Below, one piece after another: positions 51,300 through 63,245 of a stretch of 64,000 nucleotides of DNA. The notes beneath the pieces were generated by a model. That model did not search any database. It saw nothing but the letters and a program-made list of their open reading frames with translations, and was not told the DNA's origin. The position numbers and the translations under genes are program-made. Origin of the DNA: Amblyornis subalaris (taxonomy: Eukaryota > Chordata > Aves > Passeriformes > Ptilonorhynchidae); contig JACAXG010000106.1 in the NCBI GenBank assembly GCA_018881555.1, positions 2,231,905 to 2,295,904 of the forward strand, written 5' to 3'. Position 1 is the stretch's first letter; each line of letters begins with the position of its first letter.

Positions 51300-51780
51300 T
51301 CTCCAGTGTGTGGGGATGTGGAGCTGTTGGAGCGAGTTCAGAGGAGCCCACAGAGATGCTCCAAGGACTGGAGCCCCTCTGCTCTGGAGCCAGGCTGGGA
51401 GAGCTGGAGGTGTTCACCTGGAGAAGAGAAGGATCCAGAGAGACCTCAGAGCCCCTGCCAGTGCCTAAAGGGGCTCCAGGAGCGCTGGAGAGGGACTTGG
51501 GACAACAGCGTGGAGTGACAGGACAAGGGGAATGGCTTCCCACTGCCAGAAGGCATGGATAGATAGGAAATCGAGGAGAAATTCTCTGTGCAGGTGGTGA
51601 GGCCCTGGCACCAGCTGACCAGAGAATCTGTGGCTGCCCCAGCTCTGAAAGTGTCCGGAGCCAGGTTGGACGGGGCTTGGAGCAACCTGGGATAGTAGAA
51701 GGTGTCCCTGCCAATGGCAGGAGGGTTGGAACTCAATGACCCTTAAGGGTCCCTTCCAACCCAAACCATTCTATGGTTCT
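51300..51780 (+). repeat. CR1 LINE 3' end, about 480 bp, best preserved copy
   Basis: In order, the plus strand shows the bird CR1 blocks 'gttggagcgagttcagagga', 'ctggagcccctctgctctgg', 'ctgggagagctggaggtgtt', 'acctggagaagagaaggatc', 'agtgacaggacaaggggaat', 'ggtgaggccctggcaccagc', 'gaaggtgtccctgccaatgg' and 'cccttccaacccaaaccatt', ending in the CR1 tail ctatggttct at 51780. The clear tail fixes the 3' end. The 5' end is the usual truncation within the end of ORF2. A 200-codon minus-strand open frame across it (51112-51714) is antisense to the repeat and is not a gene. Confidence 0.96.
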
Positions 51781-54700
51781 AAAACTGGAATTGGGACACC
51801 CCATTAGCTCAGATATGCCAAAATGAGCATTAGTAAATCTTTCCCTGGATAACTTGGAAACATTTGAGGCTTTAAAATGTGAAAATACTCTGTCTGGCCA
51901 ATGTAATGAGCATTGCTATGTTAGAGAGGTCAGATCAAAGAGAGGAGTCTCCAGTGTGTTCTCCAGGAACATGTACATGTCGTGTCCGTCACAGGGCCTT
52001 TCCTGCCTTCTGGCCTGTCATCTGAAATAGCTGGCACCAGGAGTTTAAAGTTAACAAACTTGGGAATTTTAAATGGCAATTTGGAGTCTCGAACAAGCAA
52101 AACAGAATAGGCTACTTAGCAAGGAATGCAGTCAAACTCCCAAATATTGTGATGGCAAAATGAAAGAAATACCATTTTAATGAAAGTCAGTATTGTGTTA
52201 TCATTGAATTTGGGAAAACGATCCCAGTTGTGTGGAACTTCATTCACTGCAAGTTGCAAAACTGAGCTTAAAGGCTGTAAACTCTTGGGGACAGCTCATG
52301 AAGTGTGTCTGTTTGCTCGGAATCTTCCGTGGTGGAGTTTGATTGCGACTGGGAATTCTCAGGANAAACAGAATACGAAGAGCAGAAGCCCTAAATAAAA
52401 TGCTGCTCCTGTATTCAGAGGTCAGAAGGGACTTGTGTGACCCCTCGATCTATAGGCCATAGGGTTTTGTTCACTAATATCACCATGATATTTCCAATTT
52501 ATACTTCAGCTTAAGTAGTTCCTAAAGACTAAACTCAAGAAATATTCTTCCTTGGGAAAGAATCAATTTTAATATATTGTTCTATGGTAATTTTTTTCAG
52601 TATATGAAATATTTCTCACTTAAATTTCTTAAGCCCTTCTACCTTCAGAATTTGATTCTTATTATTTATGCCTGAACAAATGTAACGTTTATCAAAATCC
52701 TTCTCTTTTATAAATGAAACAGGTGGAGTTTAAACCTGTAAGGGTTCCNAAAAATTTGTAATTTTTTGATTTATTTTTTTCCCCTAAGTCAATTCCAGTG
52801 GTTTTGCAATACATTTTATTGTGTTGTTTGCAGAACTGAGTGGTTTTGGGTTTAGTTTTGAGTTGGTTTTGTTTTTTGTTTTCTAATGGCTTCCCTAGTG
52901 CTGTACACAGAGGAGACACTAACACTCTGCTGCTGTGCTATCCTCCATTTTATGCACTCAAGGATCACATTCTTCCTTTGGAACTTCGAGCTGTTGGCAT
53001 TTTACATGCTATACTTATTCTGTATCATGTTAATTTTTAATTCAGCAATAATTGTAATGGTGGTGTAGAATGATCTATATTGTTGCTGTACATAAATTTA
53101 AAACATCGTAGATATGCATCAATTCTTAAAGTGGAACACATCATGCATTTTTTGGTTAAAATCTGAAAATAAATCACAAATTGCCCAGCATGAGGAACTC
53201 TGTTTTAGACTTGTGTAATGACAATGCTCTCGTAATTGAAAGAAAAAAGAAAAAGGAAATTTGGGAGACTCTTAGTCTACATGTGGCAAATTTTTTTTCC
53301 CCTGAATTGAAAATAAAAAAAAAAAAAATCCATTGACACATTTGGACTGAAAAACTCTTTGCTGCACATGTTTTATATATGTGGGTTTATTACACAGATC
53401 ATGTGTCTTAATTAGGTAATTTATATTGTGTTATCCAAAGAAGATGTTCTTGTTCAATTGGATACACAATGAAAGTTTCAAGAAAACTCATTAATCCTGT
53501 GTTTACAGAGATCAGAGCATGGGCATGGAATAACAACAGCTACAAATATATCTCTATATGCTGAGGCAGTTACCTATGAGATTATGTTCCCTGGAGAGCT
53601 GGTGTTTATAAATATATACATATACACAACAAAGGTGGGGATGAAGCATATTTTTGGCAGGACTTTTTCTTTCTAATTCTCTTCCTGAAACTAAATATAT
53701 TAGATTTATTCACTGTGCAACTTCTAAAGCAAAAAAATTAATGATAAATAAAACAAATCTCAATGAGAAAAGTTTAGTCATTTTGTTATCAAATGGACAA
53801 TTTGAGCACTGATNTTTCAGAGGGGTAATGGTAACTCGAACTTGACATCTCCTGACTTTTTTTCCTCCTTCCCACAAAACCTTGATATNTCCTAAATGGC
53901 TGTTTTGTTTCCTTGTATTAATCTGACACTGTTCACCCAGAAACTGAATCTGGTTATCGCTGGTTACGTTAATTGAGATTTCTTGGTTTCTCTTCCCCTT
54001 TGTCATTAAGCAGGATTTGAGTTTCACATACCCTTGCAATTACTTTGAAATTCCAAGTCTCCTTGCAAATACTTTGAGAAATCTGAAAGCTAAATGATTC
54101 CCAAGTTTAAAATAGGATGTTCCCTAGTTGAAAGGCAAAAAAGCAATATTGTTATATTTGTATTCTGATGAAATTCATTATGTACAATATAATTTGTGTC
54201 TCCATAACAATCTACTCTTCTTCAATTAGGGATTAAACCAGATACTGTATTTTCTCTAGATCTTTTTAGTAATTTTTTTTTCATTGAAAATACAGAAGGA
54301 ATTTGAAGCGTGTGTTACTGGCAGTAAAATATATGTTTGAAGAGTTTTTTCTTCTGTTTATTGTAAATCAGCTACAGAACAGCAATCTATGGCATCAGTC
54401 CAGGAAACTGAGATTATGAAGTTAGGAAGTNGAAGGATGAACAAAAAATCATGTTTATAAATCTCGATGAACATCTTCCTTGCTATGCAGCGAGGACCTG
54501 CTCCAGCTTTCTTTGAAGTGAGCAAGAAAACTCCCACCAAATTCCAGTGGGACTTGGCTCAGACCCTGATTTCCCACATTTGTGTCCAGTTTGGGGTGGG
54601 ATACAGCAAAATCCAGTGCAGGCAGAGAACTGTAACTAATGGGGTTGGTGCAAGGACCTTGGATGCCGTGGGGAGTGAAGGTGAAGAAGTGAAGTTATTT

Positions 54701-55349
54701 GTGACACCAATTCCCTTATTCATGAGAGCACAAGCACTGGAAATGGTACCACATTCATGGCCAACTTGCTGAGGTGCTACGAGCCCTCTCTGCTGTCCAC
54801 AACTCCACTCCTCTGAAGAACGTTTGAAGTGTAACCTAGGAGAAATCTGTTGTAATTTGCTCTCCTGCTCTCTGTATTTATAAGCCTACAATATTGTAAG
54901 TTTTTACTGTGGGTGGACAAGCAACATCCACTCATAGCAGAGAAGATACAAGTACAGATAAATATAACTTTATACATTCATTTTTATATAACTTATGCAA
55001 ATGTATGCGCAAGTTAGTCACGGTGCCCGGGCTAGCAGCGGATCTGATGTGGCCATTGTTGTGGCTTGTTTTGGACACCAGAGTTGCTGGACCCTCCTGC
55101 TGCCCCTGAGCAGAGGTTTGCATGTGTAAGTTTGTCTGCTACAGCAAGGTTTGGCAGGATGAGACACAGAGGGGCACAGTCACGGCAGTTCTTCATCTCT
55201 GCTGCTGAGGTGGGACTTAGGCAAGCTGCATGTAGAGGCTCCTGGTGTTTTTTCTCTTGAGGGCATCAGGAAGAAGGGTTGAAGTCTGAGAACTGAGGCA
55301 TGAACCATGANGAGCTTGTGCATGGGCTGTGACTCTCATTGGCATCTGT
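51781..55349. other. Unique non-coding sequence
   Basis: No gene or named repeat is recognised in this 3.6 kb AT-rich stretch. It includes an A run of about 13 bases near 53315-53328. Frames up to 109 codons have no domain. Confidence 0.45.
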
Positions 55350-55515
55350 AGAATCATGGAATGGTTTGGGTTGGAAGGAACCTTCAAGATCCTCTCATTC
55401 CACCTNCTGCCATGGGCAGAGGCACCTTCCCCTGGACCAGGTTGTTCAGAGCCCCATCCAAACATCTCCTTGCTCAGTGCCTCAGCCACCTCTAGTGACA
55501 GTGAGAGGTGTCCAA
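55350..55515 (-). repeat. CR1 LINE 3' end
   Basis: Plus-strand order: 'agaatcatggaatggtttgg' (the CR1 tail and end), 'gttggaaggaaccttcaaga', 'ctgccatgggcagaggcacc', 'ttcccctggaccaggttgtt', 'cagagccccatccaaac', and a decayed 'gtgacagtgagaggtgtcca'. This is the reverse complement of the CR1 3' end, truncated near 55515. It is non-coding. Confidence 0.93.
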
Positions 55516-56530
55516 CTTTTAAATTAAAAAAAGGCATCCGTTACCCCGCCACATCACTGGTTGCTCCAGAAATTAGTAGTTTTCTTTAGCACTTGCTGTT
55601 AAGTATTAACTGACCATCTTAAAAACCAAGTCAAAGACTATATAGACACAGCAGCTTATTGTTCTTTTCTATGTGAACTTACCAAGTTCCCCAAAGACTA
55701 AACAGAACAAAAAGGACAGTTTTGGTATGCCGGGTTCAATTGTCCAAATTAGTATTCTTAATGTTCTTCCCTATTTTAAACACCCATGAATAACTTGGTC
55801 CCTACTGCTTAGATTATAGATTTTAGTGTATGAATTTTAATAATTCTAATTAATGGTGCTATCTTTATTATATTACTTTGTACTTGGGTTCACTCTTTCA
55901 TCACAAGATCTCAAAGCACTCTATTAAGCTGCACCAAATCTTTGTAAAGTAGATGAATTTTAGCCTATTGAGTTTATGTATTGGATAAGTGTAGTAAAGG
56001 GAATGAACAGTTTTTCCAAAGTTCGTTTCAGAGNTTTGCATTGATTCTCTGCAATATTTAAACACTGGGAAAATTAGGCTCCAGAAAACTTGACTCCCAC
56101 TTCTACCCACTAAATNATGGATCTCTTTACTCCCCATTTTGAATTTCAAGTAATCTTTGAAAAATTTGTATTCGTGAGTCTTCAAATATGAATAGTGATA
56201 ATTATATCAATATTATTAATATGCACTATTAAAAGAAGTAAATCTACATTTGTAAAGCTTTGATGTGCTTACAAAAACTGAACTTTTAAATGAAAGTGTG
56301 TTTTTAAATCATGTATGTNTTACAGAAATCTGTTAAGACTAGTCTCACAAAGCTCTGCATATGCTCAGAGCAATGATTCATGTGCTCCTGCAGCAATGCC
56401 CTGGGAGCATCATGGATATCTGATGGAAAAGACCTGCTCAGCATCTCACAGGTTGTTTCCCAAACCAGTTTTGTTGTGTTTCCTTCTCTTTGTTAATTAT
56501 GATGATTTTTAAAAAATCTTTGTTTGCTGT

Positions 56531-56582
56531 GTGTATATATATATATATATAGATAGATATAGATAGATATATATATATAAAT
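56531..56582. repeat. (TA)n and (GATA)n compound microsatellite
   Basis: A TA run, then two GATA-type blocks in an 'agatagatat' arrangement, then a second TA run. It is a compound simple repeat, expected to be unstable in length. Confidence 0.93.
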
Positions 56583-59109
56583 TTGTGTGTGATTTTTATG
56601 GTGCTCTAGTTGTGTGCTGTTAGGATTACCACCTGGAGGATCTGTCTGCTAAATCCANACCAGATCTCTGTGGTGGACTCTTATCCCTCATAATCTTGCC
56701 TTTCAAATCCACCAATTATTGTAGATAATGTAGTTCCTTCTTTAAAAGTTGCAAGGGTCTTCCTCTCCTTTCCCACTGCTTTACACCAAGGTGAGAGCTG
56801 GTCATTCACCACATGGATTTCCTGCTTCTAAAGGATTTTCATGTTTCAGACTGGTTAAATGCTTCTGACTGGTACATCATTACTCTTTCTTTTCCATTTG
56901 GACATTTTAAGACTCTTACTTAGCTGNTTTAAAAATAATAAAATAGTGACCTTTTGTTGACATTCTAAGCTTGTGTTTTGAGGGCTGTGCTTCTGTTTTG
57001 AAGTTGCTGCCTAGGAAAATCAAGACTAACTGAACTGACTAATTCTGAGTGCTTACCTCCTTACGTTTTTGGGAGTTTTAGTCTAAAGGATCATGTTTAA
57101 GAGGCCAGTCTGCTGCTGAGGGCAGAAAGTGCCTGAGTGTGAAGCAGAAAGGTTTTGAAGAGAAGCATTGGTCTCCCTGTCTCTTTTGCACTAACCACCA
57201 ACAGCTGGAGAACAGGCAGCAAGAGGCAAGAGGATCACGTCTCACAGACAAGTGAGCACAGGCTTGAGGCTTAGCAAAGTTTCCAGGGGAAAGGTACAGG
57301 TTTTTTTTGCCTTTACTTCAATGTGTTTAAATGGAATGGAAGTTTTTAAATGCTAGTAGAAATCTTTGTCAAATATGTAAATTTTAGTCCATGGACTTTG
57401 TGTATCAGGTTAGTGTAGTAATGTGTGGGGTTTTTTTAGTTTATAGCTATTTTTACCAAATTGCTGAACAATGCAGCTAAGCAGGAGCAGGGAGAGGACT
57501 TGGGTGAGAGGGGNAGATAAGGAAAGTTTGGGGAAAGACAAAAATATGTCTATAGGTGTCCAGGGAGTCTTCAGACTTTTCCACTATGACTTCAAACCNC
57601 AGGATCAGTGGATTCTACCTGTTCCAGCAGGAGCTTCAGTCAGGGCGGCAGTATATGGTGGGAGCATGTCCCACTGTGATTTGTGGCTCTTGGGGTGATG
57701 GCACAGTGCCTGTACCTATCTAGTTCCAGGTCATCTGTGGTTGGAACATGTTTGATATCCTTCAGAAGGCAGGGAGTGTCCCACAGCCACCTTTATTTCA
57801 TCCGCTCTGGCATCTGCTGAAACATCTGGTGGTGGCTGGTGCTGGAGACTTTACAGTGGATGTGTTGGGAAACCAGTCTGGCTCAGGATGAGAGTTTTTC
57901 TGCTCCTCTGTGCTGCACAGCATTGGGGGATCTGGAAGTCCTTCATGCTNTGACCTTTAGGAAGTTGAAATGCTCAGTGCAGGGTTGTCTGTGACAAAAG
58001 AGCATTTCCTGCTTAAAGCTTTGTGAGGCATGTTTTTATTTTGCTTGTGTGCTTACAGCCACTGGTTAAAAATTGGGTCTTTTAAAAAGTGNTACCTTAG
58101 ACTATTGTNTTCTAGTATTAAAAACCACTCTTTTTATCTCAGTAATACTCTTTTGTAGAATGTAGTCATGTGGGGATAGTGTTGACTAGTAATTATTTAC
58201 TTGGTTAGATGGGTTAGCTTTCCTTNAAATGAAGTATTTCATTTTAGCAGTGGCATCTCGAACAGTTATTTAGAGAAGAGCTGCAGAAGATAGAAACTTC
58301 ACAGAGGAGGGGAAGAAAAAAAAAAACAAACCCCAAATCAAAGAAAAAAAACAACCACCACACACAAGTTGGAAGGGCTTAGAATAAATTATTGCATGTC
58401 ATTCTGTGGGAAAATCTTCCCGTACGGATGCTGTGTTGTTCGCAATGTGAGTGCCAGATCCACTCAGCTCTGCTTTGCACTTCTGTCACCCTTATCACTC
58501 ATGAGACGATCCTCTTCTACTGTAAGTGCTACCCCCAGCGGCATGTACTCATTTATAGGACTTGCATGCTTATGCTGAAGTCAGGCACCCAAGAGGCACA
58601 GGATGAATTGACAGTATAGGCAGATGCTTTCAGCAAAGAAACCAGGATGTTAAGAGAGCTTTAGCGTGGTTATTGTTTTGCCAGGCAAATCCATGTACTT
58701 GTCATCAAGGTGTTCAGGAGTATTTCAGGCTCGTCGTACAAGCTGAATACAAGAGCTGTAATCAAGAGTTACATCATTTGGTGAGACAAGACCTTGAGGA
58801 ATACAGCAAAGGGAAATGTGCATAATTAGAACAGTTCAGTTACAAGGGAAAGGGGCTTTGATAGTGTTAGAAATGCAGCTGAAACATGCAGTCTCCATTG
58901 CCCTGTCATCAGGCATTAGATGGTAGATGTCAACGGGCCAGGGGGACCTCAGGATCCAGCGAAGGAGTGTGGGGTTCCCTCTTTGAACCTTTCCAACCCT
59001 CAGGAAAACATCTAAGGTGACCATCTGCCGAGCCACAAGGTTTCCTTCTCCATTTGTGGACAAACACCAAACCAAAGATTAAAAAAAATTCACTAACTAA
59101 ATAAAAATT

Positions 59110-59126
59110 AAAAAAAAAAAAAAAAA
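59110..59126. repeat. A homopolymer (17 bp)
   Basis: An uninterrupted A run in an A-rich context. No flanking retrocopy was recognised. Confidence 0.9.
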
Positions 59127-62100
59127 TCGGTTTGTTTTGATAGTTTTCCTCAGAGAAGAATGCTGAGAAATAAGAACATGACCAATTCCCCTCCCTCCTC
59201 AAGATTCCTGTAAAGGCAGAGGCTGGCATGAAGAGGGGCCAGACGTGAGAGCTGTGGTGACAGGGAACGCGTCGTAGGTCGTCNAACGCCTTGGGGCCGA
59301 TGCGCTTCCCATGGTGATTTCCACACTAAGAAAGTTGCCAAAATCCTTCCTAGAAATTTCACNTGGGGGAAAAAAACCCCCTTCTNTAGCGACACCCGTT
59401 CTAAGCATGCAACATCCAGCCTGCTTTATTTAGCTTTTTCACAAAATATTTATCACTGCCATAGTGATAACTACCCTAAAAAAAGAGACGATGTTTCAAA
59501 GCAGTTTGACCTTCTCTAGACCCTATCCAGAGACATCTCTATTCTTACACGTGTATTATTGGCAAATGTTTTGAATTTTTGAGTTTGTAGAGGAAAATGT
59601 TCGACATCTCAGGGATTCTTGAGCCATGGGAGACGGCTTTCCACCCACCACTGAGTACGTTACCAGACAATACTTAATGTTTAGGTATCAAATGTGTTGT
59701 AACTATCCTTGGACCTTAATGTGCGGTGAATTAATGACATTGCTNCTCTTTGCCTTTTCATTGTTCTATNTATTGTAAGGCAAAGCTTGCTGATGAGGCA
59801 GTGTGTAAGTGGGGCATTTCCAAGGAACACTGTTCAGGGAGCACTGGAGGAAGGATTCCAGACTGATGCTCTTCCAGGACATCAGCTCGGACTGGAATCA
59901 CTGCCATTCATCTTTTGGGTGAGACTNTGGCTGGAGTCCTACCTCACCAAGCAAACACTGCTGCAGTGCTGTGCAGGTGAGTAATTCTGAAAGCAACAGA
60001 TTTCACGATGATACAAAACTCATGGTTAGACATTTTTTTCCTTGAGGCTGCTGGCTGAACCCTGCTGGGTGCTGTGGAACGCCAGCAGTGCTATGAATAT
60101 CTGGAATGCTAATAATGGGGTCCCATTTCTAACTTGGGAACAAGGGTTTCATTGCGTGCACATAACTTCCANGGGCAAGCATTCCTCTTGTCTTGCTGGA
60201 TGTGGGGTGTGGCTGTGCGTGAATAACCCCAGTCCTTTANAAGAGTACTGGAAGACAGTCAAAGAATTGTTTCTTTGCCAATAATCGTAGAGTGGGGAGG
60301 CGCCAGGCTCAGGTTTTAATCCTGCAAACGATTCCAGTGCAGGGAAGGAGGTAAATATAGAGTGCAATCCGAGATCTAGGTCTTCGTTGGGTTTGGTGCT
60401 CTGTTTGTTGGGGGTTTTGTTGCTGTGTTTTGGTGTTTTTTTTTTTTTTAAATTTCAATTTTGTAATAGTTTAATTTATTTATCTATCATAATTTTCTCT
60501 GGAAATGCTGGACAATTCATAATGTTGCTTGTTACTCAGGCACTAATAGACTCCAGGGTGTTTAACATGTTTAAGCCAATAGCAGAGGTGAGAGGAACAG
60601 TATCTAAGGACTGCAAGGAGAGCATCTGCATATTTGATGTTGTTTGCACCAGATTCCTGGCTCTCGCTGTCTTAGGGACANCCAAGAGGGTCGCAGTTGT
60701 CGTAAGCATGTCTTGAGTGGGTGCTTCAGAACTGCCCTGGGACGGTATTGAGCCAATCCAGCAGCTTCCTTGCGTGAAGTATGCNCAGCGGAAGAGGGAG
60801 CGAGGGAGGAGGAATGCGTGGCATTCCCCTCCATCTCTCTGGCACAATTGTCCCGGTGGTCCTGTTTCAGCTGGTGGAATCCAGAACAGCCCCGTGGCTG
60901 TGCTAGGGCACGTGAAGCTCCTTTTTCTGACCCTTATATGGCACAGGATAGCAGCACGACTGGCGGGGTTGGTTTGCAGCTCCTTTTCCTCTTTGCTCAA
61001 CCACACCGAGCCCAAACGTGATGTGTTTAGGAATCTGGCCCTGTATTTCCAAACTCCATGCAAATATGGTAATAATAGCTAAACTGACATTTGCTTTTGC
61101 TTCTGTATAATATGTCTTTAATATGATTACTACCCTTAACATTTAAAGGAACTTTGACAGTTATGTAATCCCTTCAACATTTAAGTANAACAGGAATTTA
61201 TTATTAAGTGCAGTGGCTGGAAATGGAGCACTTTTTTCATTCACACTATAAACAGTTATGTTGGATTAGTAATCCTGCTTGTCAGAGTTGTTCACTGTTT
61301 GATATTAATCAGTAGGTTTATGAAAGGTGCAATAGAAGGCAGAAATGAGCAGTGAAGAAGTTGTAAACCTTGGCTCCATAAAATCAGACTCTATCTAATG
61401 TTCAGGTTCACAACATTTCTTGTAGTGACCTTAGACAAAGGAGAAAGGAAGTGCTGCATTATGGTAATGGTGCCTCTAACTATCTTTTGATAAACATATA
61501 TTTAGTTTCTCACTATATAAATGCAATAGAAGGTAGTGATGAAAGCCAAGAACGAGAACATTTTTAGGTTGTTTTGTAAAGAGTGTGTTTTTCAGATTGT
61601 TGTGTAGATCGAGCGTGATACAACCTAGCAAAACACTTAATGATCAAATATTACATGACAAATGAATAGCAGCTCCTTTTGGTGCTTATCCACTATTAAA
61701 ATCATGTGCAAATCACTTCACCTGAATATTTCAACCTAATTTGTGGTTGTTATCTTGGAGCTACATAATTAATTTCTGTATCTTGCAAACACTGTTGCAC
61801 TGCAGGTTTGTTGTTGATTTTTTTTCCTTTTTTTTAACACTTCTGAGTCTCTGGTACATGTTCATGCAGCATGTACAGAGGAGCCAGGTCCTCTGGTTGG
61901 AAATGTCATCCTGCGAGATCTTTAGATGATCAAAGTGACAATGACACGATGGTAATGCAACATGTCTTCAAACAGCGCATAATAAATTACCATGATTGGT
62001 TAATGAACATACATGATTAATGAAACAAAATATAGACATATAATAAAGACTTCTCTTGTAAATGTCAGTCATCTTCCTTGTTCAAGTGCTCCTGAATATG

Positions 62101-62399
62101 TCTCTTATACACCTTGCAGAATAGTTGACATATGTAGATATCCAGTAGTGAAATCAGTATGCAATGTATAACCTCTCCATTAGAAGTGAAATTAAACTTC
62201 AATGGCATTTTTGACATTTTTCCACACCTAGGTTTGCATCAAGTTAATTTTTCCCCCTTATATTTGAAACCTTGCTTGTTACAGCTTTGTTTTGGCATTG
62301 AAAAAAATAAATCTTCATTGAATAACATTAGTCTTGGTTAAACTATGTATATCTTTCACTGATCACTTTTAAAGCAACATGGCATTAGCTTTTTAAATT

Positions 62400-62579
62400 C
62401 TCGGGTCTAAATTTAGCATTTGCTTGTGGTAGGATCAAAAGTGTCAAAAATCTGCATCGCTGCCTCATTATCAATCACCGGGATATTCTGGGAGAAGCCG
62501 TTTGATTTGCATCGTCGGACCTCCTACCTAGCATCACAGAAGGCTGTGCATCAATAAAATTAACTTTTGTCACTCAAAC
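62400..62579. other. TAAT-rich complex segment next to a CpG-rich block
   Basis: The segment contains a dense mixture of non-repeated words typical of developmental enhancers, including 'attatcaatcac', 'gtttgatttgcatcg' and 'catcaataaaatta', with homeodomain-, PBX/MEIS- and octamer-like cores. It directly precedes the CpG-rich block at 62580. Regulatory function is inference only, because no alignment was possible. Confidence 0.25.
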
Positions 62580-63245
62580 CAAATTGGGCTGAGGCGCCCT
62601 TGCCAGAACAGCTCATGTGCGTGCGAGGAGTGCGGCTGATCCCGGAAACGCTCGAGCCTTCTTTGGGAAGGCAGAAAAAAATTAATTAATCCACTTCTAG
62701 GTGTTGCACCAGAGCCCTCTTTTATGTCTCCAAAGAAATCCAACAGGAAGGGGGTAGATCCCTCTCACACAGAGCCAGCAAAATGAAAAGGCTGGATCCA
62801 ACCAGAGCGGTATTGGACTGCACCAGACCCTGCCTGCTCCATCCCGGTGAGCAGAGCCCTGCCCAGCTGTGCCTCACCTGGGGAGCCTTGGAGCTGTGAT
62901 TTACTGTGCAGCCGCCCTCTGCTCAGCTCCCTGTTGCTCCGGAGGAAGTTGCTGCAGCTCTTTGCAGAGCACAACGTACCTCTCATCTCCTGCCAGCTCT
63001 GCAGAGCAGAGCAGTTCCCGGCGGCAGGATCGCCACCCTCGTCGCCTCCTCCACCGTTCGCCGAGCGGGAGACGCTGCTCTTCCAACATCTGGAGGGCTG
63101 CTCTGCGGCGTGGGGTGCCTGGGGTTCACACACTCCCCCTCTCCCATGGATCCAGTTCCAGCCACGCTGGCAGCCTTTCCCAGAGAAGCCCAGCATGGCT
63201 GGCTGTCCTTGCCGCCAGCAGGCCGCTGCAGCAGGGCAATAAAAA
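62580..63245. promoter_or_regulatory. CpG-rich block, possible CpG island or promoter
   Basis: About 650 bp are clearly richer in G+C and CpG than the surroundings, with words such as gtgcgtgcgagg, cgctcgagcc, cccggcggcagg, ccgttcgccgagcggg and ctgcggcg. Stops are rare in this composition, so three plus-strand frames (up to 212 codons, 62906-63544) and two minus-strand frames (161 and 124 codons) overlap. At most one could be real, and none shows a known domain or splice pattern. A polyadenylation-like aataaa lies at 63239-63244 on the plus strand. A promoter, an exon of a non-coding RNA, or a plain GC-rich patch are all possible. Confidence 0.35.

Larger units (their letters stand above)
55516..62399. 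other. Unique non-coding sequence
   Basis: Nearly 7 kb with no supported gene. The largest frame, minus strand 60536-61063 (175 codons), overlaps a plus-strand frame of 121 codons in a GC-richer block and contains ambiguous bases but no domain. A strong donor-like cag|gtgagtaat after 59976 has only a weak acceptor upstream (near 59779). Confidence 0.45.

Noticed and set aside
51112..51714. Open frame of 200 codons, minus strand
   Set aside because: It is antisense to a clear CR1 LINE 3' end, which produces such frames by composition.
54540..54790. GC-richer block with a 101-codon plus frame that looked like a possible exon
   Set aside because: No acceptor or donor at sensible positions, and no recognisable peptide.
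60536..61063. Open frame of 175 codons, minus strand
   Set aside because: It contains ambiguous bases, overlaps an equally plausible opposite frame and shows no recognisable domain or splice sites.
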